Below are positions 52,379 to 63,600 of a stretch of 64,000 nucleotides of DNA, one piece after another. Position 1 is the first letter of the stretch, and the number at the start of each line of letters is the position of its first letter. The notes beneath the pieces were generated by a model. It did no database searches. It was not told the origin of the DNA and saw only the letters and a list, made by a program, of their open reading frames with translations. Made by a program: the position numbers and the translations under genes. The DNA is from Pseudomonas sp. UBA2684 (lineage in GTDB: Bacteria; Pseudomonadota; Gammaproteobacteria; Pseudomonadales; Pseudomonadaceae): contig DELY01000050.1 in assembly GCA_002354655.1 (NCBI GenBank), forward strand, positions 371,639 to 435,638, in the 5' to 3' direction.

Positions 52379-53536
52379 ATGAAAAATAGAATCGAAGATA
52401 TCGAGTTATTGCGTGGTTTGGCGGTGCTGTTTGTTGTTGTCTATCACGCCAGTACGACCTTAATGACGTGGACAACTCCAGCCTTGACCCGCTTCTATAG
52501 CTACTTTGGCGGGGGCTTTGGCGTTGACCTGTTTTTCGCAATCTCAGGCTTTGTTATCGCCCGCGATCTAGTGCCTCGACTACAAAGCAGTAATGATTTT
52601 TTATCTGCACTACGAATTACCTTGGCCTTCTGGACACGACGAGCATGGCGCCTTTTGCCCTCTGCTTGGTTATGGCTAGCCATTATTTTACTTGCCGCTA
52701 TTGGGTTCAATCAGTCGGGTACATTTGGCAGTTTCAGAACTAACTTCGAAGCCACCATTGCCGCTGTTCTGCACGTTGCAAATATCCGTTTCGCTGAGCT
52801 ATTTATGCAGTGGGATTACGGCGCGAGCTTTGTGTACTGGAGTTTGTCGCTGGAGGAGCAGTTCTATTTGGCGTTTCCGTTTCTTATATTGTTGACCCGT
52901 CGATTATTACCCTACGCCCTTGTAGGGATGGTTTTATTGCAACTGTTTACACTCAGAACACCGATGCTCATGATGTTCCGTACCGACGCGCTGGCCTTGG
53001 GTATCTTAATTGCGCTCTGGAGTGCACATCCGTCCTACAAGTTGTTCCAGCCCGCCTTCCTTGCGCGTGGTTGGTGGGGGCCTGTCATTCTTGTTGGCCT
53101 GCTGGCCTGTCTAGCGGCACTCGGCACCGATCAACTGCGGATAGTCTCTGTACGAATTGGCATGATCGCACTCCTCTGCGCAGTACTTGTTCTGATCGCT
53201 TCGTATGATCGAGATTACCTTTTTCCTCGCGGTGCTTTCAAAAATCTAATGATTTGGTTTGGTACGCGCTCGTACGCCATTTACTTGATCCATGTTCCCG
53301 CCTTCTTCTTTACCCGCGAAATATGGCATCGTCTTTATCCGGATCAGGCCAGTTTCGGTGATCAATTTTTTTATCACTTCGTGCTCACGGCCGGAGCGCT
53401 GATTATTGTGCTTAGCGAACTTAACTATCGCTTTATCGAATGTCCACTGCGTGAGCACGGCAAACGCATCGCACAACGCATGTTAACCGGGCGGGAAATT
53501 TCTGCCGGTACAGATAACCCTATTCATAGCCGTTGA
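52379..53536 (+). CDS. Acyltransferase-3 (OafA/NodX-type) membrane protein
   Basis: 385-aa integral membrane acyltransferase, probably O-acetylating the polysaccharide. It has ten or more hydrophobic helices; the family motifs are LRGLAVLFVVVYHA (~9-22, catalytic-type His), FFAISGFVIARDL and YWSLSLEEQFYLAFP. The region is markedly AT-richer than the flanking chromosome, suggesting horizontal origin. A TTG at 52361 overlapping the previous stop is an alternative start; ATG 52379 (MKNRIEDIELLRG) fits the family better. PA5458 in the equivalent P. aeruginosa region is also an acyltransferase. Confidence 0.87.
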   Translation: MKNRIEDIELLRGLAVLFVVVYHASTTLMTWTTPALTRFYSYFGGGFGVDLFFAISGFVIARDLVPRLQSSNDFLSALRITLAFWTRRAWRLLPSAWLWLAIILLAAIGFNQSGTFGSFRTNFEATIAAVLHVANIRFAELFMQWDYGASFVYWSLSLEEQFYLAFPFLILLTRRLLPYALVGMVLLQLFTLRTPMLMMFRTDALALGILIALWSAHPSYKLFQPAFLARGWWGPVILVGLLACLAALGTDQLRIVSVRIGMIALLCAVLVLIASYDRDYLFPRGAFKNLMIWFGTRSYAIYLIHVPAFFFTREIWHRLYPDQASFGDQFFYHFVLTAGALIIVLSELNYRFIECPLREHGKRIAQRMLTGREISAGTDNPIHSR

Positions 53537-54420
53537 AAACCGTCAGCACTACTGCAGCCAGGATGCCTTCGCCCATGCCATTCATTTCCTACGCGCAAAA
53601 TTTTGAAGATGTGATGCTGTGGCGGGCCCTGAGATTTTTCGGGCCCGGTTTCTATATTGATATCGGCGCCAATCACCCAACCCACGACTCAGTAACGCGC
53701 TCGCTGTACGAGCGCGGCTGGCGCGGCATCAATATTGAGCCGGTGCTGCACTACCACCAGTCACTGTGCGACGAGCGCCCCGAGGATATAAACCTCTGCG
53801 TGGCAGTAGGTGACCGAGAAGATGAACTGGTGTTCTTCGAGTCACCAGAAACGGGGCTTTCAACCCTCAGTCTGGACATGGCGCAACTGCAACAAGCCGA
53901 AGGCATTCCTTTTATCCAACGTACGGTAAAGACACGAACCCTGGCCAGCATTTGTGAAGAGCATGCAAACCATGAGCGACCGTTTCATTTCCTTAAAATT
54001 GATGTCGAAGGTTTTGAAGAGCAGGTGCTGCGTGGAATGGACTTCCAGCAATGGCGCCCTTGGCTCATCCTCATTGAGTCACCATTTAACAGAGAGCCAG
54101 AATGGCAATCCATTATCTTACAGGCGAACTATCAACTCGCCCTGTGCGACGGCATTAACCGCTATTACGTCGCGCAGGAAAAACTCGAGTTACTTGCGCC
54201 ACTGTCTATGCCGCCCAATTTCCTTGATGAGTTTCAGCTGTGTTACGGGCACCGCTTCAGCCACCCGGTCGTGGACATTGAACCGCTGCAAGTAAACCTG
54301 AAAAGCGCCATGCAGCGTGCCGATTTTGCTGAGGCGCAGTTAGCCGCGATTTACAGCAGCCGCCTGTGGAAGGTGGCAAGGCTAATCACCTCGTTGAAGC
54401 GATTGGTTGCCGCTCGTTAG
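53533..54420 (+). CDS. FkbM-family methyltransferase
   Basis: About 285-295 aa. FkbM-type SAM-dependent O-methyltransferase: ISYAQNFEDVMLWRAL, SAM motif YIDIGANHPTHDSVT (~42-56), IEPVLHYHQSLCDERP, and HFLKIDVEGFEEQVLRGMDF, with the D-V-E-G signature. FkbM proteins methylate sugar or polyketide hydroxyls. The start is uncertain: a TTG at 53533 overlaps the previous stop, while ATGs at 53563 and 53575 are possible. The C-terminal ~50 residues (LKSAMQRADFAEAQLAAIYSSRLWKVARLI) resemble tails common in polysaccharide glycosyltransferases and methyltransferases. A 111-bp gap follows before rmd. Confidence 0.85.
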   Translation: MKTVSTTAARMPSPMPFISYAQNFEDVMLWRALRFFGPGFYIDIGANHPTHDSVTRSLYERGWRGINIEPVLHYHQSLCDERPEDINLCVAVGDREDELVFFESPETGLSTLSLDMAQLQQAEGIPFIQRTVKTRTLASICEEHANHERPFHFLKIDVEGFEEQVLRGMDFQQWRPWLILIESPFNREPEWQSIILQANYQLALCDGINRYYVAQEKLELLAPLSMPPNFLDEFQLCYGHRFSHPVVDIEPLQVNLKSAMQRADFAEAQLAAIYSSRLWKVARLITSLKRLVAAR

Positions 54421-54531
54421 CTGAATATCAGATAACAGCACAAGGTACGTGGGCAGATTAAAGTTCGCTCAGCTAAAAGCTCGGCACAGTTCTTCGCTCT
54501 CCCTGATCCGCTGCAAACAGGTTGAACACGC

Positions 54532-56423
<1,892 letters not shown>

Positions 56424-56427
56424 GTCC

Positions 56428-57867
56428 ATGTTAGTTCCCGTGATTCTCTCCGGCGGTGCCGGCACCCGGCTGTGGCCGGTATCCCGAGAAGGGCAGCCCA
56501 AGCCCTTTATGCGGCTACCCGATGGCGAGTCGTTACTGGCCAAGACCTACCGACGGGCCGCCGAGCTGCTGGCCCAGGGTGGCGATATCGTTACGGTGAC
56601 CAACCGCGACTACTACTTCCAGAGCAAGGATCACTTTCTTGCCGCCAAGCTGCCGCGTCAGCATGCCCACTTTATCCTCGAGCCCCTGGGCCGCAATACC
56701 GCCCCAGCCATTGCCGCGGCGGCGCTGGTGCTGTGCGAGCGCTACGGTGATCAAGTGATGATGGTGGTGATGCCCGCCGACCACCTGATTCAGGACTCAG
56801 ATGCCTTTGTCGCGTCAGTGAAACAGGCCGCTGCACTGGCCGCAGATGGCTACCTGGTCACCTTCGGCATCCGTCCTACGGCACCCGAAACCGGATTTGG
56901 TTATATCGAAGTCGGCACGCCGCTGGATCAGCAGGGCGCTGCCTTGGTCGAGCGCTTTGTCGAAAAGCCTGACCAGCACACCGCCGAACACTACCTAGCC
57001 AGCGGCACGTTCCTGTGGAATTCGGGGATGTTCTGCTTCACCGCCAGCACCCTGCTAGGAGAGCTCGAAGCCCATGCCCCCGAGTTGCTCGAATTGGCCG
57101 CTGCCTGCGTGGCAGCGAGTCCTGCCCAGGATCTGGGCGCGGTGATGCAACAGGAGCTGAATGCCGAACACTTCGCGGCCCTGCCGGATATTTCCATCGA
57201 CTATGCACTGATGGAGCGTTCGAACAAGGTCGCAGTGGTCCCCGCAAGTTTCGGCTGGAGTGATATCGGTTCCTGGGGGGCCATGAGCGATCTGGTCATA
57301 CCGGATGCGCAGAACAATCGCGCGACGGGCGAAGCGATCTTTATCGACAGCCGCAATACCTTCGTACAGAGCGAAGGCCGCCTGGTGGCGACAGTTGGGG
57401 TAGAGGACTTGATCGTCATCGATACGGCCGATGCCATTCTGGTGGCCCACGCCGACCGTGCCCAAGATGTAAGGCAAGTGGTCAAACGCTTGAAAGACAA
57501 CAACCACGATGCCTATCGCCTGCACCGCACCGTGAGTCGCCCCTGGGGCACCTATACGGTGCTGGAGGAAGGCCTGCGTTTCAAGATCAAACGTATCGTG
57601 GTCAAGCCCGGCGCAGCGCTATCGCTGCAGATGCACCACCACCGCAGCGAACATTGGGTGGTGGTCCAAGGCATGGCCAAGGTCACCAATGGTGACGGAG
57701 CGCGCCTGGTCAACAGCAACGAATCGACCTTTATCCCAGCCGGGCACAAGCACCGCCTGGAGAACCCTGGGGTGATCGATCTGGTCATGATTGAAGTGCA
57801 GAGCGGCGAATACCTGGGCGAGGACGATATCGTTCGTTTCGAAGATCAATACGGCAGGATTCTCTAG
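56428..57867 (+). CDS. wbpW: Bifunctional mannose-1-phosphate guanylyltransferase/mannose-6-phosphate isomerase WbpW
   Basis: 479-aa type II PMI/GMP enzyme supplying GDP-mannose for GDP-D-rhamnose synthesis. The N-terminal nucleotidyltransferase domain has the pyrophosphorylase signature SGGAGTRLWPVSREGQPKPF at 9-28 and FVEKP. The C-terminal cupin isomerase domain (~355-475) has PWGTYTVLEEG and the metal-ligand run LQMHHHRSEHWVVVQG. It is homologous to AlgA, and only genomic position separates WbpW from AlgA. It ends exactly where wzm starts (overlap of one base with a GTG start). Confidence 0.94.
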   Translation: MLVPVILSGGAGTRLWPVSREGQPKPFMRLPDGESLLAKTYRRAAELLAQGGDIVTVTNRDYYFQSKDHFLAAKLPRQHAHFILEPLGRNTAPAIAAAALVLCERYGDQVMMVVMPADHLIQDSDAFVASVKQAAALAADGYLVTFGIRPTAPETGFGYIEVGTPLDQQGAALVERFVEKPDQHTAEHYLASGTFLWNSGMFCFTASTLLGELEAHAPELLELAAACVAASPAQDLGAVMQQELNAEHFAALPDISIDYALMERSNKVAVVPASFGWSDIGSWGAMSDLVIPDAQNNRATGEAIFIDSRNTFVQSEGRLVATVGVEDLIVIDTADAILVAHADRAQDVRQVVKRLKDNNHDAYRLHRTVSRPWGTYTVLEEGLRFKIKRIVVKPGAALSLQMHHHRSEHWVVVQGMAKVTNGDGARLVNSNESTFIPAGHKHRLENPGVIDLVMIEVQSGEYLGEDDIVRFEDQYGRIL

Positions 57868-58664
57868 TGGCGATCGGCATGGTACGTGCGGTCTGGAATT
57901 ACCGCGGTTTTGTCCTGGGTAGCGTCAAGCGCGAGTTTCAGACGCGCTACCGCAACTCCTTGCTGGGCGCGACCTGGACGATCCTCAATCCCCTGTCGAT
58001 GATCATCGTTTACACGGTGATCTTCTCCCAGCTGATGAAGGCCCGCCTACCCGGCGTGGATAACAGCCTGGCCTACGGTATTTATCTGTGCGCGGGAATT
58101 CTCGCCTGGGGCTTTTTCGCCGAGGTGATTGGCCGTAGTCAGTCGGTGTTTCTCGAACATGCCAACCTGATCAAGAAGCTCAGCTTCCCGCGTATCTGCT
58201 TGCCGCTGATCGTGGTGCTGAATGCCGGGGTCAACTTCGCGATCATTTTTGCGCTGTTTCTCGGCTTTTTACTGGTGACCCAGAACTTTCCCGGTTGGGC
58301 CATTCTTGGGGTGATTCCGGTCCTGTTGATTCAGATCGCCTTCTCCATTGGCCTGGGCATCATTCTCGGGGTGCTGAATGTGTTCTTCCGCGATGTCGGG
58401 CAATTCACCGGGATCTTTCTGCAGTTCTGGTTCTGGTTTACCCCCATCGTCTATCCACTGTCGATTCTCCCCGAAGCAATCCAGCCCTGGATCGCGATGA
58501 ACCCGATGGTGCCGCTGATTTCTGCTTATCAGGGCATTTTTGTCTATGGTCAATGGCCCGACTGGTCGGCGCTCTGGCCGACCGCGCTGTTCGCGACAGC
58601 ACTTTGCCTGTTGGGCATGCGCTTGTTTCGCAAGCGCTCCGGCGAAATGGTGGATGAGCTCTGA
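57867..58664 (+). CDS. wzm: ABC-2 type polysaccharide exporter, membrane subunit Wzm
   Basis: 265-aa inner-membrane permease of the O-antigen/polysaccharide ABC transporter that moves undecaprenyl-diphosphate-linked D-rhamnan to the periplasmic face. Six hydrophobic helices; typical N-terminal amphipathic segment FVLGSVKREFQTRYRNSLLGATWTILNPL and C-terminal FTPIVYPLSILP. It starts at GTG 57867 overlapping the wbpW stop, or at ATG 57879 (MVRAVWNYRG). Its stop overlaps the wzt start by one base. Confidence 0.94.
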   Translation: MAIGMVRAVWNYRGFVLGSVKREFQTRYRNSLLGATWTILNPLSMIIVYTVIFSQLMKARLPGVDNSLAYGIYLCAGILAWGFFAEVIGRSQSVFLEHANLIKKLSFPRICLPLIVVLNAGVNFAIIFALFLGFLLVTQNFPGWAILGVIPVLLIQIAFSIGLGIILGVLNVFFRDVGQFTGIFLQFWFWFTPIVYPLSILPEAIQPWIAMNPMVPLISAYQGIFVYGQWPDWSALWPTALFATALCLLGMRLFRKRSGEMVDEL

Positions 58665-59914
58665 TGGGCAGTATTCAAGTTAGCCAACTGGGCAAGGCCT
58701 ACAAACAATACCCCACGCGCTGGTCGCGCCTAGCCGAATGGCTGATCCCCTTCTCGGCGCCGCGCCACCAGTTGACTTGGGTGCTGCAGGACGTCTCCTT
58801 CCAGGTCAAACCTGGCGAGGCGCTGGGTATTATCGGCGTCAACGGTGCAGGCAAGAGCACGCTGCTAAAGATGATCACCGGCACCACCCAGCCCAATGCA
58901 GGGCGTATCCAGATCGAAGGGCGCGTTGCCGCGCTGCTCGAGCTGGGCATGGGCTTCCACCCAGACTTCAGCGGTCGGCAGAATGTCTGTATGGCGGGTC
59001 AGTTGCTGGGCCTGAGTATGGAGGAGTTACAGACGCTGATGCCCGAGATTGAGGCCTTTGCCGAGATCGGCGAGTACATCGACCATCCGGTGCGCACCTA
59101 CTCCAGCGGTATGCAGATGCGTCTGGCCTTCAGCGTGGCAACCGCGCGCCGCCCCGATGTGCTGATCGTCGATGAAGCACTGTCGGTCGGCGATGCCTAT
59201 TTCCAGCACAAGAGCTTCGATCGCATTCGCGAGTTTCGCAAGGCGGGCACCACCTTGTTGATCGTGTCGCATGATCGGCAAGCGATTCAGTCGCTTTGCG
59301 ACCGCGCCATCCTGCTGGTCGGCGGCCGGCTGGCGTTGGAAGGTGCGCCGGAAGAGGTGATGGATTTCTACAGCGCGATGCTGGCCGAAAAGGAACAGCA
59401 AACGGTACGCCAGGAGCGCTTAGCGGGGGGGCAGATTCGCACCATCTCCGGTACTGGCGAAGCGGGTTTTGCCGATGTGGCCCTGATCAATGAGCAAGGA
59501 CAACGGATCGAGGTGGTCTCTGTCGGTAGCACCGTCACGTTGCAGGTGATCGTCGATATCAAGGTCGATATTCCGCGCCTGGTGCTGGGCTTCATGATCA
59601 AGGACCGTATGGGGCAGGCCATCTACGGCATCAATACCCATCGCCTCAACCGGTCACTGGAAAATCTCACCGCAGGTGAGCAAGTGATTTATCGCTTCGA
59701 GTTTCCCGCACGTTTGGGCAAGGGCAACTACTCCATCGCCTTGTCTCTGTCGCGTTTCGACTCGCACCTGGACACCAATTACGAGTGGCGCGATTTTGCG
59801 CTGGTGTTCCACGTGATCAATATCGCGCAGCCGGACTTTGTCGGGTGCGCCTGGCTGGACTCGCGCGTAGCGATTGAACGTACTGTCCCGCTGCCCTCAC
59901 CGGCGGGTCATTGA
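58664..59914 (+). CDS. wzt: ABC polysaccharide exporter, ATPase subunit Wzt with C-terminal binding domain
   Basis: 416-aa ATPase partner of Wzm. The nucleotide-binding domain (1-~245) has Walker A G-V-N-G-A-G-K-S-T starting at 58, signature Y-S-S-G-M-Q-M-R-L at ~146, Walker B VLIVDEALSVGD and H-loop IVSHD. The C-terminal ~165 residues form an immunoglobulin-like Wzt carbohydrate-binding domain (QVIVDIKVDIPRLVLGFMIKDRMGQAIYGINT). In E. coli O9a the equivalent domain recognises the terminal cap of the finished chain; here the methyltransferases upstream may create such a cap (inference). Homologous to P. aeruginosa PA5450. Confidence 0.94.
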   Translation: MGSIQVSQLGKAYKQYPTRWSRLAEWLIPFSAPRHQLTWVLQDVSFQVKPGEALGIIGVNGAGKSTLLKMITGTTQPNAGRIQIEGRVAALLELGMGFHPDFSGRQNVCMAGQLLGLSMEELQTLMPEIEAFAEIGEYIDHPVRTYSSGMQMRLAFSVATARRPDVLIVDEALSVGDAYFQHKSFDRIREFRKAGTTLLIVSHDRQAIQSLCDRAILLVGGRLALEGAPEEVMDFYSAMLAEKEQQTVRQERLAGGQIRTISGTGEAGFADVALINEQGQRIEVVSVGSTVTLQVIVDIKVDIPRLVLGFMIKDRMGQAIYGINTHRLNRSLENLTAGEQVIYRFEFPARLGKGNYSIALSLSRFDSHLDTNYEWRDFALVFHVINIAQPDFVGCAWLDSRVAIERTVPLPSPAGH

Positions 59915-59922
59915 GAGCCGAT

Positions 59923-61311
59923 ATGCGTTTATTAGTTGAATGTACCTATGTGTTTGAGCACCCCGACGATAACTCGGGGATTCAGCGTGTCGTGCGTAAT
60001 GTCATTAGCCATCTGCGCGCAGTGAACGCAGAGGTCGAATGCATCCCCGTCATGATGCAAGGCGGGCAGGTGCATCGAGTGCTGAGTCTGGCGCCCTTGC
60101 CGACTACGCGGCTGTCGCGTGTCAGCCGGTTGCGCGTGAAGCTGGAGCACTGGCGCAACCGCTACTGGTATTGGCACGCGCGTCTGGAGCGGTTCTGGCC
60201 GATGCGCAGTTCGCATAACGTGCGACGAGCGCTCTATATCCTGTGTCGACTAGGCAGCATGAGCTTCAGCGTTCCCTTGCGGTTGATCGACCGTTTCAAC
60301 GACGACACGCCAGCCCCTGAGCGTGCCGTGCCTCTGCAGACTCGTCCGGGCGATCAATTGGTGCTGCTGGACTCCTCCTGGCATGCCGATTTCTTCCCAT
60401 TGGCAGAGCGATTGAAAGCCGAAGGCGTGGGAATCGTCTCGGTGATTTACGACCTGATCCCCCTCACCCATCCGCAGTTTTGCGATGCTGGCTTGGTTCG
60501 TGTGTTCGACCGCTGGTTTGAGTGGATTGCCCAGACTGCCGACGGCTTCATTGCCATTTCGGCCACCATCGGCGATCAGGTTCGCGCCGAGGTAACCCGC
60601 CGCTTGGGCCGCGAGCAGGCCGAAAAACGCTGGTTCGATCACTTCCACCTGGGTTCCGAGCTGGACCTGGCTGCCGTCAGCCCGCGCCTGGATAAGACGC
60701 TGGTGCGCCTGTTCGATGGCCATGCCCCGGTTTACTTGATGGTCAGTACCATTGAGCCGCGCAAGAATCACGCTTACTTGCTGGGTGCGTTCGAGCAGCT
60801 CTGGGCCAAGAGCTCACCTGCGTGCCTGTGTATCGTCGGCCGTGTCGGTTGGAAGTGTGACGCGCTAATCGAGCGCATCAAGAGCCATTCGGAGTTGAAT
60901 AAACGCCTGTTCATGTTCAACCAGCTCGACGATGCGGGCTTGGAGCATGCGTACAGCCATGCTCGCGCGCTGGTCTTCCCCTCGTTTGTAGAGGGTTTCG
61001 GACTGCCGCTGGTGGAAGGCATGCAGCGTGGGCTGCCCGTGATGGCCAGCGATATCCCGGTGTTCCATGAAATTGGCGGTGACTTCATGGCTTATTTCGA
61101 CCTGCACGATACGGCGTCGTTGGCCTCGCTGATCGAGCGGTTCGAAGCCAGTGGCGATTTCCCGGCTGCGGCCGCGATGAGCAATTGGTCCTGGTTGACC
61201 TGGAACGCATCGACCCAGCAGTTGATTGCGCGGATTACCGCGCATCTGAGCCAGTCCGCTCCTGGACAGAAGACGTTGTGTGATGTCGATGCGCTCTACG
61301 ATCGCCCTTAA
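59923..61311 (+). CDS. wbpX: D-rhamnosyltransferase WbpX
   Basis: 462-aa GT4-type glycosyltransferase, named by position and length (P. aeruginosa WbpX is 460 aa). WbpX, WbpY and WbpZ together assemble the D-rhamnan trisaccharide repeat. It begins MRLLVECTYVFEHPDDNSGIQRVVRN, and the C-terminal half has STIEPRKNHAYLLGAFEQLW and E-x7-E at E357/E365 (EGFGLPLVE). A TTG at 59911 is a possible earlier start; ATG 59923 is preferred. It overlaps wbpY by about 29 bp in a different frame. Confidence 0.92.
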   Translation: MRLLVECTYVFEHPDDNSGIQRVVRNVISHLRAVNAEVECIPVMMQGGQVHRVLSLAPLPTTRLSRVSRLRVKLEHWRNRYWYWHARLERFWPMRSSHNVRRALYILCRLGSMSFSVPLRLIDRFNDDTPAPERAVPLQTRPGDQLVLLDSSWHADFFPLAERLKAEGVGIVSVIYDLIPLTHPQFCDAGLVRVFDRWFEWIAQTADGFIAISATIGDQVRAEVTRRLGREQAEKRWFDHFHLGSELDLAAVSPRLDKTLVRLFDGHAPVYLMVSTIEPRKNHAYLLGAFEQLWAKSSPACLCIVGRVGWKCDALIERIKSHSELNKRLFMFNQLDDAGLEHAYSHARALVFPSFVEGFGLPLVEGMQRGLPVMASDIPVFHEIGGDFMAYFDLHDTASLASLIERFEASGDFPAAAAMSNWSWLTWNASTQQLIARITAHLSQSAPGQKTLCDVDALYDRP

Positions 61312-62431
61312 CGCCGGGATTCTTCGAGCACCACGTACTGGAATCGGACATTACCTGGCTGAGCTGGCAACGGCGCTTGATGCCGAACGCGATCTGCAGC
61401 TGCAGTTCTTCAACGGCTGGAGTTGGCAACGCCAGTTGCCCTCGGCGCCTATGCCCGGTTATTCGCGTTGGAGTGGATTGGCCAAGCAGTGGCTGCCCGG
61501 CGCTTATCGGCTACGCCGACTCCTCGAGCAACAGCGTTTCAATGCGGGCCTGCGCCATCACCCCGTGGCGCTGTATCACGAACCGAGCTTGTGGCCACTG
61601 GCTTTCGACGGGCCGATGGTGATGACCCTGCACGATCTGACGCATGTGCATTACCCCGAAACCCAGCCGGCCGATCGCCTGGTCGAGATCGAACGGCATG
61701 CTGCACGCAGCGTGCAGCAGGCGCAGCGGATACTGGTCGATTCGCAGTTCGTCGCTGGCGAAGTCGCGGCATATTACGCTGTCGATCGAGACAAAATCGT
61801 GGTCGCGCCACTGGGCTGCGCGCCACGCTTCCACCCACGCGATGAGCGGCTATTACGTGAGCCTTTGCAGCGCTTGGGGCTTGAACCTGGCAAATATCTG
61901 ATATGTGTAGGCACGCTGGAGCCGCGTAAGAATCTGCAGCTGGCCTTGCGTGCCCATGAGCGACTGCCGGTCAGCCTGCGGCAACGCTTTCCATTGGTCA
62001 TCGTCGGCATGTCCGGTTGGCGCGGCGATGAATTCGCTGAATTGCTCCAGCGTGGCCTGGCCGGTGGGCATGTGCGTTTGTTGGGCTATCAACCGGATGA
62101 GGTATTGGCAGAAGTGCTGGCGGGTGCACGGCTGCTGGTGTTCCCATCGCTCTACGAAGGTTTTGGTCTTCCCGTGTTAGAGGCCATGGCCAGCGGTATA
62201 CCGGTCGTGCTTAGCGGCACGGCGTCCCTTCCAGAGGTGGCAGGCGACTCGGGAATCTATGTCGCTCCAGACGACGAGGCCGGGTGCACCGAGGCCATCG
62301 TGCAGTTGATCGACGACGATCGGTTGTGGGGCAGCCGCCGCGCTGCTGGGCTGCAACGCGCCAAGCATTTTTCTTGGAAGAACTGTGCGGCTATAACCGC
62401 CGGTGTTTATCGACAGGTCATGGAGAGCTAA
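61283..62431 (+). CDS. wbpY: D-rhamnosyltransferase WbpY
   Basis: 382-aa GT4 glycosyltransferase of D-rhamnan synthesis. It has N-terminal IALNAGILRAPRTGIGHYLAELA, then MTLHDLTHVHYPE, VGTLEPRKNLQLALRAHERL in the donor site and E-x7-E at E292/E300 (EGFGLPVLE). Several starts are possible (GTG 61280, ATG 61283, ATG 61289); all overlap the end of wbpX, so translation is coupled. Its TAA stop shares one base with the wbpZ ATG. Confidence 0.92.
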   Translation: MSMRSTIALNAGILRAPRTGIGHYLAELATALDAERDLQLQFFNGWSWQRQLPSAPMPGYSRWSGLAKQWLPGAYRLRRLLEQQRFNAGLRHHPVALYHEPSLWPLAFDGPMVMTLHDLTHVHYPETQPADRLVEIERHAARSVQQAQRILVDSQFVAGEVAAYYAVDRDKIVVAPLGCAPRFHPRDERLLREPLQRLGLEPGKYLICVGTLEPRKNLQLALRAHERLPVSLRQRFPLVIVGMSGWRGDEFAELLQRGLAGGHVRLLGYQPDEVLAEVLAGARLLVFPSLYEGFGLPVLEAMASGIPVVLSGTASLPEVAGDSGIYVAPDDEAGCTEAIVQLIDDDRLWGSRRAAGLQRAKHFSWKNCAAITAGVYRQVMES

Positions 62432-63558
62432 TGCGCGTTCTGCATTTTTTTAAGACTTACCTGCCTGAGTCGATGGGCGGCATTGAGCAGGTCATTTATC
62501 AGCTCTGTCAGAGCGGTGTGGCCGAGGGCATAGACAGCCAGGTGCTGACGTTGAGTGCCACACCGGAACAGCAAGAACTGATCCTGGGCGATCACCGCGT
62601 GCATCGGGCCAAGCTGGACTTTCACCTTGCCTCCACGGGGTTCTCTTACAGCGTGTTCAGGCGCTTTCGCGAGCTCGCGGCTGAAGTGGATGTGGTCAAT
62701 TACCACTTTCCCTGGCCTTTTATGGATGTGGTGCATTTCGCATCCGCAGTCAGCAAGCCGACAGTGGTGACCTACCACTCCGACATCGTTCGGCAGAAGT
62801 ACCTGCTGACGCTGTACAAGCCGCTTATGCATAAGTTTCTCGGCAGTGTGGATCGGATTGTGGCGGCTTCGCCTAACTATCTGCGTACCAGCGAAGTGCT
62901 TGCCCGGCACAAAGACAAGACGCGGGTCATCCCCTATGGTCTGGATAAAGCCTCCTACCCAATACCCTCGATCGAGCGGATCGCGCACTGGCAGCAACGC
63001 TTCGGCCAACGCTTCTTCCTGTTCGTGGGGGTGATGCGCTACTACAAAGGCCTGCATATTCTGCTGGAGGCGGTAAAAGGCACGGGCTATCCAGTCGTCA
63101 TCGTCGGTGCCGGCCCGTTGGAGCAGGCGTTGCGCGCGCAGGCGCAGGCTTTTGGATTGCACCACGTGCACTTTGTCGGGCGCCTGGGTGACGAGGACAA
63201 GGTCGCGCTACTCAAGCTGTGCAGCACCATCGTCTTTCCTTCGCATTTGCGCTCGGAAGCCTTTGGCATATCCCTTCTGGAAGGTGCAATGTATGGCAAG
63301 CCGATGATTTCCAGCGAGATTGGTACGGGCACCAGCTATATCAACATTCATGGTCAGACGGGGTTGGTCGTGCCGCCGAGTGACCCACAGGCTTTCCGCG
63401 AAGCCATGCGCACGCTGTGGGATAACCCGGAGCAGGCGGCGCAGATGGGGCAGCAGGCAGAGCGCCGGTACGAACAGCTGTTCACTGCCGAGCGAATGGG
63501 CCACCAGACGGCCGCCCTCTACCGGGAACTGCTGGCCGGCAAGCGTTCAGGGCGTTGA
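62431..63558 (+). CDS. wbpZ: CPA-initiating glycosyltransferase WbpZ
   Basis: 375-aa GT4 glycosyltransferase, last gene of the CPA biosynthetic run. In P. aeruginosa WbpZ adds an early sugar to the lipid-linked primer before WbpX and WbpY extend the rhamnan. N terminus MRVLHFFKTYLPESMGGIEQVIYQL, then VVTYHSDIVRQKYLLTLYKPLMH, donor-site FLFVGVMRYYKGLHILLEAV and E-x7-E at E276/E284 (EAFGISLLE). ATG 62431 is chosen; the longer frame from 62284 overlaps wbpY heavily. No terminator was clear downstream. Confidence 0.92.
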   Translation: MRVLHFFKTYLPESMGGIEQVIYQLCQSGVAEGIDSQVLTLSATPEQQELILGDHRVHRAKLDFHLASTGFSYSVFRRFRELAAEVDVVNYHFPWPFMDVVHFASAVSKPTVVTYHSDIVRQKYLLTLYKPLMHKFLGSVDRIVAASPNYLRTSEVLARHKDKTRVIPYGLDKASYPIPSIERIAHWQQRFGQRFFLFVGVMRYYKGLHILLEAVKGTGYPVVIVGAGPLEQALRAQAQAFGLHHVHFVGRLGDEDKVALLKLCSTIVFPSHLRSEAFGISLLEGAMYGKPMISSEIGTGTSYINIHGQTGLVVPPSDPQAFREAMRTLWDNPEQAAQMGQQAERRYEQLFTAERMGHQTAALYRELLAGKRSGR

Positions 63559-63600
63559 GTGTTGAGCGCAGGATAGTCAAAGACCGAGGGCTGTAGCGAC

